DNA of 64,000 nucleotides, taken from Dehalogenimonas formicexedens. Its GTDB lineage: Bacteria; Chloroflexota; Dehalococcoidia; Dehalococcoidales; Dehalococcoidaceae. A program made the position numbers and the translations under genes. The notes beneath the pieces were generated by a model. It ran no database searches and had not been told where the DNA came from. It saw nothing but the letters and a program-made list of their open reading frames with translations. This document shows, one piece after another, positions 7,807 through 16,595 of the stretch (position 1 is the stretch's first letter; each line of letters starts with the position of its first letter). The stretch is taken from contig NZ_CP018258.1 in assembly GCF_001953175.1 (NCBI RefSeq), positions 462,210 through 526,209 on the forward strand, written 5' to 3'.

Positions 7807-9030
7807 CTACGGAATATTGAGCATCAACTCTTTCACAAAGTGTTTAAGTTCAGGACTGGAATCTTCAGTCATATCCTGGGCTAAGGCGGCAAAGCGAAAA
7901 GCGTCTTTCCATTGACCAAGTTTGTTTGCGGCTTCAGCAGCAATATAGGTCGGGACAGCCGTTCTGGCCCAGATATCTGCCTCACGATACAGAGTCAGAA
8001 CAAGTGTGTAATCCTGGTCTGCGATAGCTTTTTGCATCTTTAAGGCGAGATCTGATGCAGAAGGTATAGAATCGTGATTGAATGCAATATCATGCCAAGC
8101 CAGGCAACCACCATAGCATCGGCCTGTCCTAAAATGATCGCATTTATTACACTTTTCAAAGGTTCCCTGTTTTAGCATTTGAGTGTCTACACGCTTGTGA
8201 TACCAATTTAGTATTCCCTCTTGATTGTTAAAATTCAACAAGTTCACTCTTTTAATCCTAGAAAAGGCAAAACACCTAAGGACTTCCAATTCTGGTGTCA
8301 CGTCCAAAACAGGACCACACGTTCCAATACGTGTTGATGTACCCGGATGATATTGCCTCACCCATGCAAGTTGTGATTCATTGAAAAAGCATAATGGGAC
8401 CGGGCAATCTAACATTGCATCAAGATTCAGCCGGGACGCCTCCTGAAGCATGGTAAAACAAGCATTGCTCAATTCAGCGTATTGCGAAGGGTTGACGACT
8501 TTGCTAGGAAAATCGATTTGTGGATTCGCTACGGTCCACCGGAAATTCGTTCGTGCAAGACTGTTGGCTAACTCTGGCATGAATTGGGGGTCGAAATCAG
8601 TCCTCCAGACGTTAAAGCCTAGAACAACTCGGAACCCCATTTTTATTGCATGTTGGATATTATTAATGACTTTAGAAAAATGTTTTGGATTTTTGTAATC
8701 CCGTGGTTCGTTTACATTGAATACAAGTCCGAAATCTTCAGGCAGTAAATTGTCAAGTAATTTCTTATTAAAGACCCCACCGGTAAGTATTCTCAAATTG
8801 GTAGTCGGACAAGTTTGCCTAAGTGTTTTTACAATGAGGTTAAGTTCGGGATGTAAAAATGGTTCTCCACCGAGTAAAGATAAATATTCCAGATTTGATG
8901 AACGGGCCCAATTTGTGAATTTTGATACATTTTCCATGGAGATGAAGTCACTAAATTTCCCTTGTCTCTCGGCAGTTTCAAAACAATAAGCGCATGAATT
9001 TGTGCAATTCCTCGCTAATACTAAGTTCAT
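7807..9030 (-). CDS. Radical SAM / SPASM domain protein
   Basis: The N-terminus has the radical SAM cluster motif C-X3-C-X2-C (CTNSCAYC, Cys9, Cys13, Cys16), then SLLGGEPFLHPEL for SAM binding. A C-terminal cysteine set including CGP, CNKC and GRCYGGC is typical of SPASM auxiliary Fe-S clusters. A TPR-like helical tail of about 80 residues follows. Such enzymes usually modify peptides or mature enzymes. It is the next gene after rdhA on the same strand and could act on the dehalogenase or an unseen peptide; no small precursor peptide was recognised. ATG 9030 is chosen with GGTGAT before it; a TTG at 9042 is also in frame. Confidence 0.8.
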   Translation of the reverse strand: MNLVLARNCTNSCAYCFETAERQGKFSDFISMENVSKFTNWARSSNLEYLSLLGGEPFLHPELNLIVKTLRQTCPTTNLRILTGGVFNKKLLDNLLPEDFGLVFNVNEPRDYKNPKHFSKVINNIQHAIKMGFRVVLGFNVWRTDFDPQFMPELANSLARTNFRWTVANPQIDFPSKVVNPSQYAELSNACFTMLQEASRLNLDAMLDCPVPLCFFNESQLAWVRQYHPGTSTRIGTCGPVLDVTPELEVLRCFAFSRIKRVNLLNFNNQEGILNWYHKRVDTQMLKQGTFEKCNKCDHFRTGRCYGGCLAWHDIAFNHDSIPSASDLALKMQKAIADQDYTLVLTLYREADIWARTAVPTYIAAEAANKLGQWKDAFRFAALAQDMTEDSSPELKHFVKELMLNIP

Positions 9031-9061
9031 TATCATCACCAATTAATGTTATTTGCTAAAA

Positions 9062-9088
9062 AATAGGGTGGCTTTTGGCCACCCTATT
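9062..9088 (-). terminator. Terminator after rdhA
   Basis: AATAGGGTGGC, a TTTTG loop and GCCACCCTATT form a perfect 11-base stem. On the minus strand it runs into ATTTTTTAGC. It lies between the rdhA stop (9120) and the radical SAM start (9030), so the dehalogenase transcript probably stops here, or only part of it reads through. Confidence 0.8.
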
Positions 9089-9119
9089 GTAGCTGGAATC
9101 GAGTTATTTAACTAGCACA

Positions 9120-10496
9120 TTATTGAGTTGAAACACCAAGAATAACATCACGTTTGTAAGTGGTCAGATCTCGATTCCACCAGGTATCTTCACTCAACGG
9201 TCGTTCATACCCGAACAATCTATCCATACTTGCGAAGAAGCCATTGAATACAGAGGTTGTGGACATGACAGCGCCTACGGTCTTATGAATTGAAGCTGCC
9301 GCGCTATTTATGGCGTTAGCTGGGCAGTTCGTGTGACAAAGACCACAATCCTGAGGGGCTCCAAAATCAATGCAATTCTTCCAATTTATATGCCATTTCT
9401 TTGAACCCTCTCGGTTACCACAGACAGGTTCCCAAAAAGGCTCGGTTTCCATTGATTGAGCACTACTCGGACACGCTTCCGAACAAATTTTACATGTTTG
9501 GCAGAAACGCATTAACCCGGCATCAATTGGTTTCGTGACCGCCAAAGGCATGTCAGTGATAAGGGTGTTCATTTTGCGAAGTCCTAAGCCATACTCGGGA
9601 GATATGCCCATTGTGGCTCGCGACTCCTCTGTCATCCCTGCTAAAATTCCCGCAGGAACATTTAGCGGACCCGCACTTAAGGCTTGATAACCCAGAGCTT
9701 TGATATATGTTTGGAGGCGATGTTGAAGGATGGCACCGTCAAAATATGCCATAAACCCTGCTGCGTGATGTGCCGTGCCAGGATACCCCTTGTTCGGTCC
9801 GGATTCATCAACACCGCCGGCAAACTTGTCCGCTTGGTGGTTTTGGACCACCATTTGAGTAATTAGCCATTTGCACTTGTTTGGGAGAGTGGTTCTGTCA
9901 CTTGTAGCTTGGTCAATATCCGCATAGGTTTTAATTGAATCACCCATTAATTTTTTTATATTGGCATCAATTTGAACGACGCCCAGATGCGGTGATCCAA
10001 AATAATGGCTGGCTGAAGCAAGAGTACGGTAATTTTCTTCCGGTGTTCCCTCAAACTTTGGCACACCAATTGCTGTGGGGGAATGCCCTGATTTATCCAC
10101 ATCCCACCCACGCCAATCATACGAACTTCCTAAATCACGGTCTCTCAATGAATCGCTGATTGCCAGCAGTCGTTGAGATGAGCGATCCATATTTTGAAGA
10201 ATGCCATCTTTCCTTCGTTGTGCCCTGGAAGCCGAGATTTTAGCAGAAATTTCAGTTGGAGATTTGTAAGCAGTAAAAGGTTTTGAATAGTCCAAAATCG
10301 TCCAATCGATTTCAACAGTAGGGTTGTCGACTTCTTTGACATACCACGGTAGATTGTGTTTGGCAGATGTTGACATAAGCTCATCAATGTCGTGGAATTT
10401 GGGACTTATCGCGGCAGCCGCTCCAACTCCTATCCCGGCTATACCTAACCCCTTCATAAAATCTCTTCTGCTGACTGTTGAATGGAATTGCGACAT
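9120..10496 (-). CDS. rdhA: Reductive dehalogenase catalytic subunit
   Basis: The product is the corrinoid and Fe-S enzyme that removes halogens from organohalides as terminal electron acceptors. The Tat signal SRRDFMKGLGIAGIGVGAAA starts at residue 9. Two ferredoxin-type Fe-S motifs lie near the end: CQTCKICSEACP (residues 332-343) and CGLCHTNCP (384-392), the latter with an upstream Cys375. At 458 aa from the ATG at 10496 (GGAGGAG upstream) it is full-length; an ATG at 10562 would only add residues before the Tat signal. No rdhB membrane anchor and no MarR or two-component regulator is adjacent. The substrate cannot be told from sequence. A recombinase remnant lies upstream. Confidence 0.93.
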   Translation of the reverse strand: MSQFHSTVSRRDFMKGLGIAGIGVGAAAAISPKFHDIDELMSTSAKHNLPWYVKEVDNPTVEIDWTILDYSKPFTAYKSPTEISAKISASRAQRRKDGILQNMDRSSQRLLAISDSLRDRDLGSSYDWRGWDVDKSGHSPTAIGVPKFEGTPEENYRTLASASHYFGSPHLGVVQIDANIKKLMGDSIKTYADIDQATSDRTTLPNKCKWLITQMVVQNHQADKFAGGVDESGPNKGYPGTAHHAAGFMAYFDGAILQHRLQTYIKALGYQALSAGPLNVPAGILAGMTEESRATMGISPEYGLGLRKMNTLITDMPLAVTKPIDAGLMRFCQTCKICSEACPSSAQSMETEPFWEPVCGNREGSKKWHINWKNCIDFGAPQDCGLCHTNCPANAINSAAASIHKTVGAVMSTTSVFNGFFASMDRLFGYERPLSEDTWWNRDLTTYKRDVILGVSTQ

Positions 10497-10707
10497 TTTT
10501 TCTCCTCCATACTTTATTTTGGTGATTAAGTAAATATATGCCTTTATATCGAAATGTGTCATCGTACTAAAGGACTAATCCATATTGTACTTTATGCTGA
10601 TTTATACTGTTAATAAATCGCGGTGCTGAACAGGAAAGGCATTGAATTAGATGTTAGGTTGAAACTCCGCAATTTAGCTTTTCTAAACGAAATAAAGACC
10701 ATTTCTC

Positions 10708-11221
10708 AACTTCTACTGAACTCCGAAAACAAAATGAAATAGATACTAAAGCGTTAGATTCGGGCGATCTCGAAAATGACATTCGGGATATATCCCGTAG
10801 GCTCAAAGGATATGTGGGACAAGAACGTCGATTGATGAATGCTCTCCGCATGGAGGATGCTTCACCTGACGTAATTTTGTATGAAATGAATCAGATGAAG
10901 CGAGAACGTGAGGCTGATGAAAAGCGGCTCTCAAGCCTTAATGAAATGAAAGAGCACGTTTCCAAGACGGTTGATCTTGAAAACTTCCTGAAAGAATTAT
11001 GCTCGAAAGTTATTGCTGACCTGGATAACTGCTCGACCCAGGATAAGAAGGACGCCTTCACTTATTTGGATTTGAAAGTGAAGGCGTCCAGCCACTCAGT
11101 AGATATTAAGGGTTACGTTGATCTAAAGCTAATCACCACTGGACAAACATCGGGATGTCAGATTGAAAGGACGTACGAGTGGCCCAACGGAAATGATTCG
11201 GTTGCGATAATGCCCATTTGA
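10708..11221 (+). pseudogene. C-terminal remnant of large serine recombinase
   Basis: Reading one frame gives a coiled-coil and tail that align with the intact recombinase at 13600-15297: DIRDISRRLKGYVGQERRLM against QIKELRVKLKAYPQKEKNLY, then a helical block and a TTGQTSGC tail. The catalytic N-terminal domain and zinc ribbon are missing, and the frame upstream is broken. The 3' end contains a copy of the dnaN end (11133-11156) on the opposite strand. It is the scar of an older integration, now lying directly upstream of rdhA. An ATG/GTG-started part (10814-11221) may still be called as a gene, but it lacks all catalytic residues. Confidence 0.75.
11133..11156 (-). repeat. dnaN-end attachment-like copy 1
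   Basis: On the minus strand this reads ATC CCG followed by ATGTTTGTCCAGTGGTGA, that is I-P-M-F-V-Q-W-stop, the last residues of DnaN. It matches the dnaN site at 27955-27978 except for a few bases. Within the P-M-F-V-Q-W-stop codons all differences are synonymous. It lies inside the tail of the recombinase remnant and marks the junction between the decayed element and element B. Confidence 0.75.
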
Positions 11222-11224
11222 ATA

Positions 11225-12121
11225 TCACTGGGACAAATGTGAGACAGTGTGGAGAATGATACGTTTCGCGAGTTTTTGTTTGTCATTCAATTCGACATAA
11301 TCTATATCTCTTGAGTGATCGGTTTTCCCATGAGCGGCTTTTTTATCTCTAGTTCTTTGCATTCTAAGAACTTTTTTGATTATCGTTTCTTCGGCTGACC
11401 CGAGGTGACTTCCCCCAATTACTTCATCGGGATCTATGCCTTGAGCAACCATTTTATCCCTCAACCGATCAATATTTGAGGGAGGTTCACCAATAATCGC
11501 CTCAATAGCTTTGAAGGCGTTTTGGTACGCCGTTTCAATATTTGCCTTTTCCACTATTGAAGTTGGTATTTCATTATCAAGTATAATTTCCGCGATATCT
11601 TCTTCGCAAAGCCATATCTTGTGAATACTTTCTCTGTAAAAGCTGGCCGAATTCATAATTGATTGATTTTTATAAAAAACAGGCATTATTTGCAATGCCT
11701 TATATAGGGCAATATTGGGAATTCCGATTGCCGCATGATATCGAATGAGATTATTCGTTTCATAATCATCAATGTTGCGTGTGCGTAAAATACCATCAGA
11801 TGTGATTTGTTCACTATGAATCCGGACCGGTATCGGGGGTTCTTCCAATGTTAAATCGTAAAGAACCGCAAGTGTAACCATTAGAGCATCAGCAAACGCT
11901 TGCGCATCTGTTTCATCGATTTCCCCATCCTTTGAGGAGAATACGAACCGCGCATTCATGCCTCGAACTCCAGTTTCAGAATTCGAGCTTTCTAACGTCA
12001 CTTTAGTAAGAGTTACTCCGATACTCTCAAGTCTTATATCTGCGATGTCCTTTATACAGCCTTCCTCATCTATAAAACTACTACTGTCCGGATATATGAG
12101 GCCTGTTAATAAATATGGCAT
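11225..12121 (-). CDS. Hypothetical protein, 298 aa
   Basis: This soluble protein has an N-terminal half rich in beta-strand patterns and a helical C-terminal part with many charged residues (KKVLRMQRTRDKKAAHGKTD). It resembles proteins of unknown function carried by mobile elements, but I do not recognise the family. It is the first gene inside element B, four bases beyond the end of the recombinase remnant frame. It follows the membrane protein gene at 12126 with a 4-base gap, so the two form an operon. Confidence 0.6.
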   Translation of the reverse strand: MPYLLTGLIYPDSSSFIDEEGCIKDIADIRLESIGVTLTKVTLESSNSETGVRGMNARFVFSSKDGEIDETDAQAFADALMVTLAVLYDLTLEEPPIPVRIHSEQITSDGILRTRNIDDYETNNLIRYHAAIGIPNIALYKALQIMPVFYKNQSIMNSASFYRESIHKIWLCEEDIAEIILDNEIPTSIVEKANIETAYQNAFKAIEAIIGEPPSNIDRLRDKMVAQGIDPDEVIGGSHLGSAEETIIKKVLRMQRTRDKKAAHGKTDHSRDIDYVELNDKQKLAKRIILHTVSHLSQ

Positions 12122-12125
12122 TTCG

Positions 12126-12758
12126 CTACTTCAAGTCCGTTTTAGGTTCAATTGGGTTTTTCAGTTTAGTCCCCTCATCTTCGACCAAGGCATAACCATA
12201 AGAGAGCATTCCACTTAGGAATAATATAATACAACCCAACAACAAGAATTTACCGGATACATAATCAGTGTAGTCTTTAATAACATCCGGTGAGATGTGA
12301 ACGTCTAACATAGTCTGCGATATCACGAAAATCGCAAATAGTCCGAACGTTATCGTATAGATAAACAGCGATAGTCCTAATAAGTAAAACGTAGGCTTCG
12401 CGTCCAGCTTCCCTTTGAATTGTGAAGATGTACTTGTTTTCTTCCAAATTTTGCTAAACGTAAATTTTCCAATTGACCATAACGACCCCAGGACTATGAA
12501 TATGAACACCATCAAAAGCATAAATTCTTGTATTGTGTTCGGGAAATATACCCCTGCTATCCAAAAGGTAATTGCGAATAGCAGAAGCACTAAGGACATG
12601 GATCCAGCAACTTTCCTTACTTCTTTCCTTTCATTTTCTGACTCGATTCTCGAATACACCTGATAGAATCTTTTCCAAAGTCCCGAAAGAAGATAGAGGA
12701 CGATTGATATGATTGTCAAAGCTACAATACATACTAGAGCGGCAATTTCTCTGTCCAT
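12126..12758 (-). CDS. Polytopic membrane protein, 210 aa
   Basis: Five or so hydrophobic segments are visible: residues about 6-27, 54-72, 78-98, 124-148 and 172-192. There is a charged cytoplasmic loop between the first two. No transporter or enzyme motif is seen. It is co-oriented and nearly abutting with the 298-aa gene downstream, so the pair probably acts together. A membrane component of an unknown two-gene system in element B is a reasonable description, but no function is shown. Confidence 0.6.
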   Translation of the reverse strand: MDREIAALVCIVALTIISIVLYLLSGLWKRFYQVYSRIESENERKEVRKVAGSMSLVLLLFAITFWIAGVYFPNTIQEFMLLMVFIFIVLGSLWSIGKFTFSKIWKKTSTSSQFKGKLDAKPTFYLLGLSLFIYTITFGLFAIFVISQTMLDVHISPDVIKDYTDYVSGKFLLLGCIILFLSGMLSYGYALVEDEGTKLKNPIEPKTDLK

Positions 12759-12775
12759 GCAACCTCTCTTTACGA

Positions 12776-13024
12776 TTATCGCCTTTTATTTTTGCGTTTT
12801 AGTTTCAAGGTGTTTGACCCTCTGTTAATAGGGCTGGGGAGTATATTTTCAGGTGCTACCGGAACTTTTACTACCGGCAAAGAGACACCAATCCCCTTGT
12901 ACATCAGTTCCCGGATAAGGCTAGTATAAGGCTTACCCCGCCGGGCTGCTTCGGTCTTAAACTTCTCCAGAAAATCATCCGGTACTCTGACAGTCACCGG
13001 GGTTGTGTTGCGACCTTTTGACAT
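12776..13024 (-). CDS. Ribbon-helix-helix (CopG/BrnA-like) DNA-binding protein
   Basis: Residues 8-50 (TPVTVRVPDDFLEKFKTEAA, then RRGKPYTSLIRELMYKGIGV) have the ribbon-helix-helix pattern of CopG/Arc proteins and of BrnA-type antitoxins. A basic tail (LKLKRKNKRR) follows. The toxin that usually lies upstream of BrnA is not found, so this is either a solitary regulator of element B or an orphan antitoxin. It lies 17 bases before the membrane protein gene and is likely the first gene of that operon. Confidence 0.65.
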   Translation of the reverse strand: MSKGRNTTPVTVRVPDDFLEKFKTEAARRGKPYTSLIRELMYKGIGVSLPVVKVPVAPENILPSPINRGSNTLKLKRKNKRR

Positions 13025-13361
13025 GACAAATTCCTCCCTGTATTACACTATACGCCAATCGTAAGCGGGGGTTCAACTTATTACCTGTTTTGGCGCAAAA
13101 GACTTTTTTGGGTTCGATTTGAACGTAAAAACGTCCTTTACAATCGTAATGTTCCGATTTGCGGCTATTGACAAGCCCATAAGACGGGCATCGGTTTTCG
13201 ACCGCTTAACCCGCAGACCTGTCGCCTCGATTCTACGTCCCCGGCGCGGTGGCTCCCGGTGCTCGGAAAACCTGCGCCCCGGCTCCGCCAGATCGCGCCG
13301 GTTCGACGGTAGTCTCAAGGGAGACATCCAGCGTCTATGCGAGTCCGAAAGTCCGACCTTG
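13025..13361. other. GC-rich non-coding stretch before recombinase
   Basis: No convincing gene is seen on either strand. From about 13180 the GC content rises sharply compared with the AT-rich genes to the left. The sequence has many short inverted repeats and leads into the long palindrome at 13362-13492. It could encode a structured RNA or hold the element's origin or transfer site; the sequence alone does not decide. Confidence 0.4.
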
Positions 13362-13492
13362 TTTTCCTTTCGGGCCGGACAGCCTAGCACACGCGCGCAG
13401 CCCGTCAAGGTAAGCTGCTTCGCAGCCGCGTCGCGGCCTTGACCGCCTGCTTGTCCGCGTGCGCCCCTGCGGTCGGCTGTCCGAAAGGAAAA
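13362..13492. other. 131-base nested palindrome upstream of recombinase
   Basis: Outer arms TTTTCCTTTCGG...ACAGCC (13362-13384, with a 5-base insert) pair with GGCTGTCCGAAAGGAAAA (13475-13492). Inside them CACGCG (13390-13395) pairs with CGCGTG (13456-13461), then GTCAAGG (13404-13410) with CCTTGAC (13437-13443). A terminal hairpin GCTGCTTCGCAGC lies at 13414-13426. The nesting order is consistent with one long folded RNA or a cruciform. It ends 17 bases before the first possible start of the recombinase. Confidence 0.6.
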
Positions 13493-13599
13493 TCAAGCTG
13501 GAGGGAACGATGGTAAATCAGATATTGGCAACAAATAATTCTTGTCTTATCGCTAAAACCGATGTAAAGTTCCGAGATCCGATTTTGAAGGAGTCGCCA

Positions 13600-15297
13600 A
13601 TGCCCCCAACCTTGAAGGCAGCTATTTACTGTCGGGTGAGCACCGATGACCAAGAGAGGGAAGGAACAAGCCTGCAGACCCAACAAGCGGCTTGTGAGGA
13701 GTATTGCCAGAGGAAAGGCTACAACGTCACCCATCGGTTTATTGAGGCTTACTCAGGTTTAACTCTTGACCGTCCTAAACTTCGAGACCTCCAAGGTAAA
13801 GCAAGATCCCACGATTTTGATGTTATTGTCATTTATTGCCTTGACCGAATGACAAGGAATCCGACCCACGGCGTCATCCTGGGTGAGGACTTCACCAGGC
13901 TGGGGATTAAACTTGAGGCCGTTACCGAAACCATTGAGAGTAGCGAATTGGGAAAACTGATTAGCTACGTCAAAGGGTATGCCTCGAACCTTGAAGCCGA
14001 GCGAATTAAAGAGCGCACAATGCGCGGCAAGATGGCGCACGTTAAAGCCGGGAAATTACCACAAGGAACGGGCATCGGCGTTTATGGCTACCAGTGGAAC
14101 AAGGACACCGGACGCCGGACGATCATTGAGCATGAGGCAAAAACGGTGCTGCGAATCTTTGCCGATGTTATCGCCGGAAAGAGTGTTAACAGTATTGCCC
14201 TATCACTGAACAAGGATGAGATACCGACTAAATCAGGTTCTCTTTGGTTCCCATTGACAGTTAGAAGGATTGCACTTAATTCGACCTATGCCGGATTAAC
14301 TTATTATGGCCAGACAAAGCGAGTTGGCAAGAATAAGGTCATTGCTCAACCCAAAGAAAACTGGGTGCTTCTCCCCGATGTCACCCCGCCCATCATCACC
14401 CAAGAGATGTTCAATAAGGCACAGGAAGCAATCAAAAATAGGCATGAAGTCAGACCACTTAAACAAAACGCCGCGTATTTGCTAACGGGTTTCATGCGTT
14501 GCCCGAAATGTGGCTCAACTATCGGCGGGACTATGTTATCGGGAAAATATCGTTATTATCAGTGTCGCGGGTCCAAGCCGACAGCAACAAGGGCAAAGAT
14601 TTGCGACGCCGGTTATATCAAGGCCGATGAGATAGAGGAGAATGTTTGGTATAGGTTGATTAGTGTCGCCACCGAACCATTGAAAATGGACGGAATCAAT
14701 ACCACAGAAGATGATTCAACAAACCTTTTGCCGATTCTGGATAAACAAATTAAAGAGTTGAGGGTAAAACTCAAAGCTTATCCCCAGAAAGAAAAGAACC
14801 TTTATGGATTGCTCACGCACGAACAGGTTACTAGTGAGTATGTTCTTGAAGCTGTGAGCAAGCTTAAAGAGAGACTAGCTGAGGACGAACAACAACTTAA
14901 AGGCTTGGTTGAGACGCGGAAACGGATTGGCGCATCGGCTCAAATAGCACTTAGTTCAGAGCAGAAAAATAGCCTAGTGTTAGAAAAGTTGTTTGAAGCC
15001 ACCACCATTGAGGATAGGCGCCGATGGCTTCAGGCAATGAGAGTGAAAATAATCGCCCAGCCGGGCAGTTTCAAGATGATGTGCTTTTACGATGCCAAAA
15101 TCGATTATGCGGATTTCCTCGAAAATCCGGACGCCGACTTAGAAAGTGGCGACCCGATGCCTGACGTTAACCAGCCTGTGTACGCCGACTATGCCAAAAG
15201 TGTTAAGGATTTAGTCACCATTGAACGAACATCGGGATGTGCGTGGAGTTACGAGGGAGATTCAATCCCATTTCAGCGAACGCTAAGGCCAGCATAG
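13600..15297 (+). CDS. Large serine recombinase of element B
   Basis: The resolvase-type catalytic domain opens with AAIYCRVSTDDQ (nucleophile Ser14). LDRMTRNPTHGVILGEDFTR and the RTMRGKMAHVKAGKLPQGTG block of the recombinase domain follow. Further on are a zinc ribbon (CPKCGS...YYQC...ICDAG) and a long coiled coil, as in large serine integrases. ATG 13600 with AAGGAG upstream matches the start position of the second recombinase; ATG 13510 with GGAGGG upstream is also possible (595 aa). The last 25 or so codons lie beyond a copy of the dnaN end (15215-15238), so its C-terminal tail is encoded by the neighbouring element. Confidence 0.88.
   Translation: MPPTLKAAIYCRVSTDDQEREGTSLQTQQAACEEYCQRKGYNVTHRFIEAYSGLTLDRPKLRDLQGKARSHDFDVIVIYCLDRMTRNPTHGVILGEDFTRLGIKLEAVTETIESSELGKLISYVKGYASNLEAERIKERTMRGKMAHVKAGKLPQGTGIGVYGYQWNKDTGRRTIIEHEAKTVLRIFADVIAGKSVNSIALSLNKDEIPTKSGSLWFPLTVRRIALNSTYAGLTYYGQTKRVGKNKVIAQPKENWVLLPDVTPPIITQEMFNKAQEAIKNRHEVRPLKQNAAYLLTGFMRCPKCGSTIGGTMLSGKYRYYQCRGSKPTATRAKICDAGYIKADEIEENVWYRLISVATEPLKMDGINTTEDDSTNLLPILDKQIKELRVKLKAYPQKEKNLYGLLTHEQVTSEYVLEAVSKLKERLAEDEQQLKGLVETRKRIGASAQIALSSEQKNSLVLEKLFEATTIEDRRRWLQAMRVKIIAQPGSFKMMCFYDAKIDYADFLENPDADLESGDPMPDVNQPVYADYAKSVKDLVTIERTSGCAWSYEGDSIPFQRTLRPA
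15215..15238 (-). repeat. dnaN-end attachment-like copy 2
   Basis: On the minus strand this reads ATC CCG followed by ATGTTCGTTCAATGGTGA, encoding I-P-M-F-V-Q-W-stop. It differs from the real dnaN end by two bases in 24 if the first codon is left out, both silent. It lies inside the recombinase 3' end and marks the junction between element B and element A. Confidence 0.8.
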
Positions 15298-15343
15298 TAG
15301 CCATCCCGGAGACAGTCAAGCTCGCCAAGTCACATTTGAGCGC

Positions 15344-15877
15344 TCAAAGGACGATGCCCTTTAGCGCCAGATATCCATCAAAGGTGGATGACGGCAATCT
15401 GCGTCTTTTCCTTATCATTCCTTCCCAAATCGAATTGGCAGTAGCTCGAGTAATGAAAGAAATCCTACAAGCTTCGAGGAGGATATCACAGGTGGTGATA
15501 AGTCGCCTAGTATTTTGCTGACAGTAGTTGAATACGTCCGCGAGATTATTACTTCCCATGGTTCCCGGATGGTGCTTTAAGTAAGCCATACAGGCCGCTT
15601 CTCCACTCCCGTAAATTCCCGAATCTACTAACAAGAAATATTCCGTTGCTTCGGGAGAACCTGTAATAAATTCAACTGTTCCCATGTGACCATCAGACAC
15701 GCACTTTTGAATTTTCTCGAAGATGTGCTGAATCCTCTGTAATTCAACCAGAACTTCTTCGGGAACAACCATATTTTTTGAGAACATTGCACATAAAATG
15801 TCAGCCCGGTTTACCCAAGCGAAACTCGATAGTAGATCGGTGTCGAGCACCAATGGTGCCTCAATCAACAACGTCAA
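15344..15877 (-). CDS. PIN-domain-like protein
   Basis: The N-terminus APLVLDTDLLSSFAWVNRAD has the conserved acidic start of PIN nucleases (Asp12, Asp14). GSGEAACMAYLK supplies the central Glu and SNNLADVFNYCQ, with ITTCDILLEA, the later acidic residues. At 177 aa it is slightly longer than toxin PINs. It overlaps the ImmA gene upstream by 17 bases, so the two are translationally coupled. It probably cleaves RNA; within this operon it may be a toxin controlled by the XRE/ImmA pair, or a partner of unknown role. Confidence 0.7.
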   Translation of the reverse strand: MTLLIEAPLVLDTDLLSSFAWVNRADILCAMFSKNMVVPEEVLVELQRIQHIFEKIQKCVSDGHMGTVEFITGSPEATEYFLLVDSGIYGSGEAACMAYLKHHPGTMGSNNLADVFNYCQQNTRRLITTCDILLEACRISFITRATANSIWEGMIRKRRRLPSSTFDGYLALKGIVL

Positions 15878-16595
15878 GAGTATCTTCCTGGTTGATTATA
15901 TCGAGTAGGTCTGCATCAGCTAAAATTTCCTCGTATTTGGATGCTGTTATCAGATTGCAGTCAAATGCCTGTTGGGCTTTCGCGGCATAATCCGAGATCA
16001 GAACTTTATCATTCGTAGGCTTGTATAAATCAACGGGCTTACCTAACCTCAGAACACCGCTTATGACGTCCAAACAAAAGTTGTTAGTCTCATCACGAGA
16101 AATAAGCTTCATGCCTTCGAGCCGCCGACACATTGAGCGCCGGCTTACTCCGAAGAATTGCTCCAGATTTACTATATTCGATAGGGTGAGCGGCTTATCC
16201 TTGATGCCAAGTTGCATCAATTGATAGAGGATACCATCTTCGGGCATTAATAGATGCTTTGCGAAGAGATCTGCCAACTCCTCGTTTTGGGCTGGATTAG
16301 ACAGTTGCTCGGTTTTACAAAGGCGGTTCACTAACTCAGTATCGCAGAGGCAATGGAATAACTCATGGGCGATGGTGAAGTGTTGGTGCCCAAGAGTTTT
16401 CGAGGAATTTACGAATATGCACCTAACCCTCTGTGTCTTTACGGTAGCCCCTGAAATAGAGCTCTCAAGTGGACGTTTTATACAGCAGATATTGAAAGCT
16501 TCAATCGATCTTAATACGTCGAGATATTCGATTGATTGCAGGCCTAGCTTCAGCCTAGTTTCGATTGCTAATTGTCGCGCTAAGGTTTCAGACAC
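15861..16595 (-). CDS. ImmA/IrrE-family metallopeptidase
   Basis: HFTIAHELFHCLCDTE holds the zinc motif HEXXH (His77-Glu78-His81), with the downstream helix NEELADLFAKHLLMPED typical of ImmA/IrrE (DUF955) proteases. Family members cut a partner XRE repressor to relieve repression of mobile elements or stress genes. The gene overlaps the XRE gene upstream by 8 bases and the PIN gene downstream by 17, a tight three-gene operon. The C-terminal 100 residues are specific to this protein and may bind the partner. Confidence 0.85.
   Translation of the reverse strand: MSETLARQLAIETRLKLGLQSIEYLDVLRSIEAFNICCIKRPLESSISGATVKTQRVRCIFVNSSKTLGHQHFTIAHELFHCLCDTELVNRLCKTEQLSNPAQNEELADLFAKHLLMPEDGILYQLMQLGIKDKPLTLSNIVNLEQFFGVSRRSMCRRLEGMKLISRDETNNFCLDVISGVLRLGKPVDLYKPTNDKVLISDYAAKAQQAFDCNLITASKYEEILADADLLDIINQEDTLDVVD

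Noticed and set aside
1-10600. A fourth copy of the dnaN end marking the left edge of the stack
   Set aside because: I scanned for the core with some mismatches and saw none; it may be outside the window, too decayed, or missed by eye.
13073-13442. Open frames on both strands in the GC-rich stretch before the element B recombinase
   Set aside because: Arg/Pro-rich products with no RBS; they overlap the nested palindrome and look like chance open frames in GC-rich DNA.
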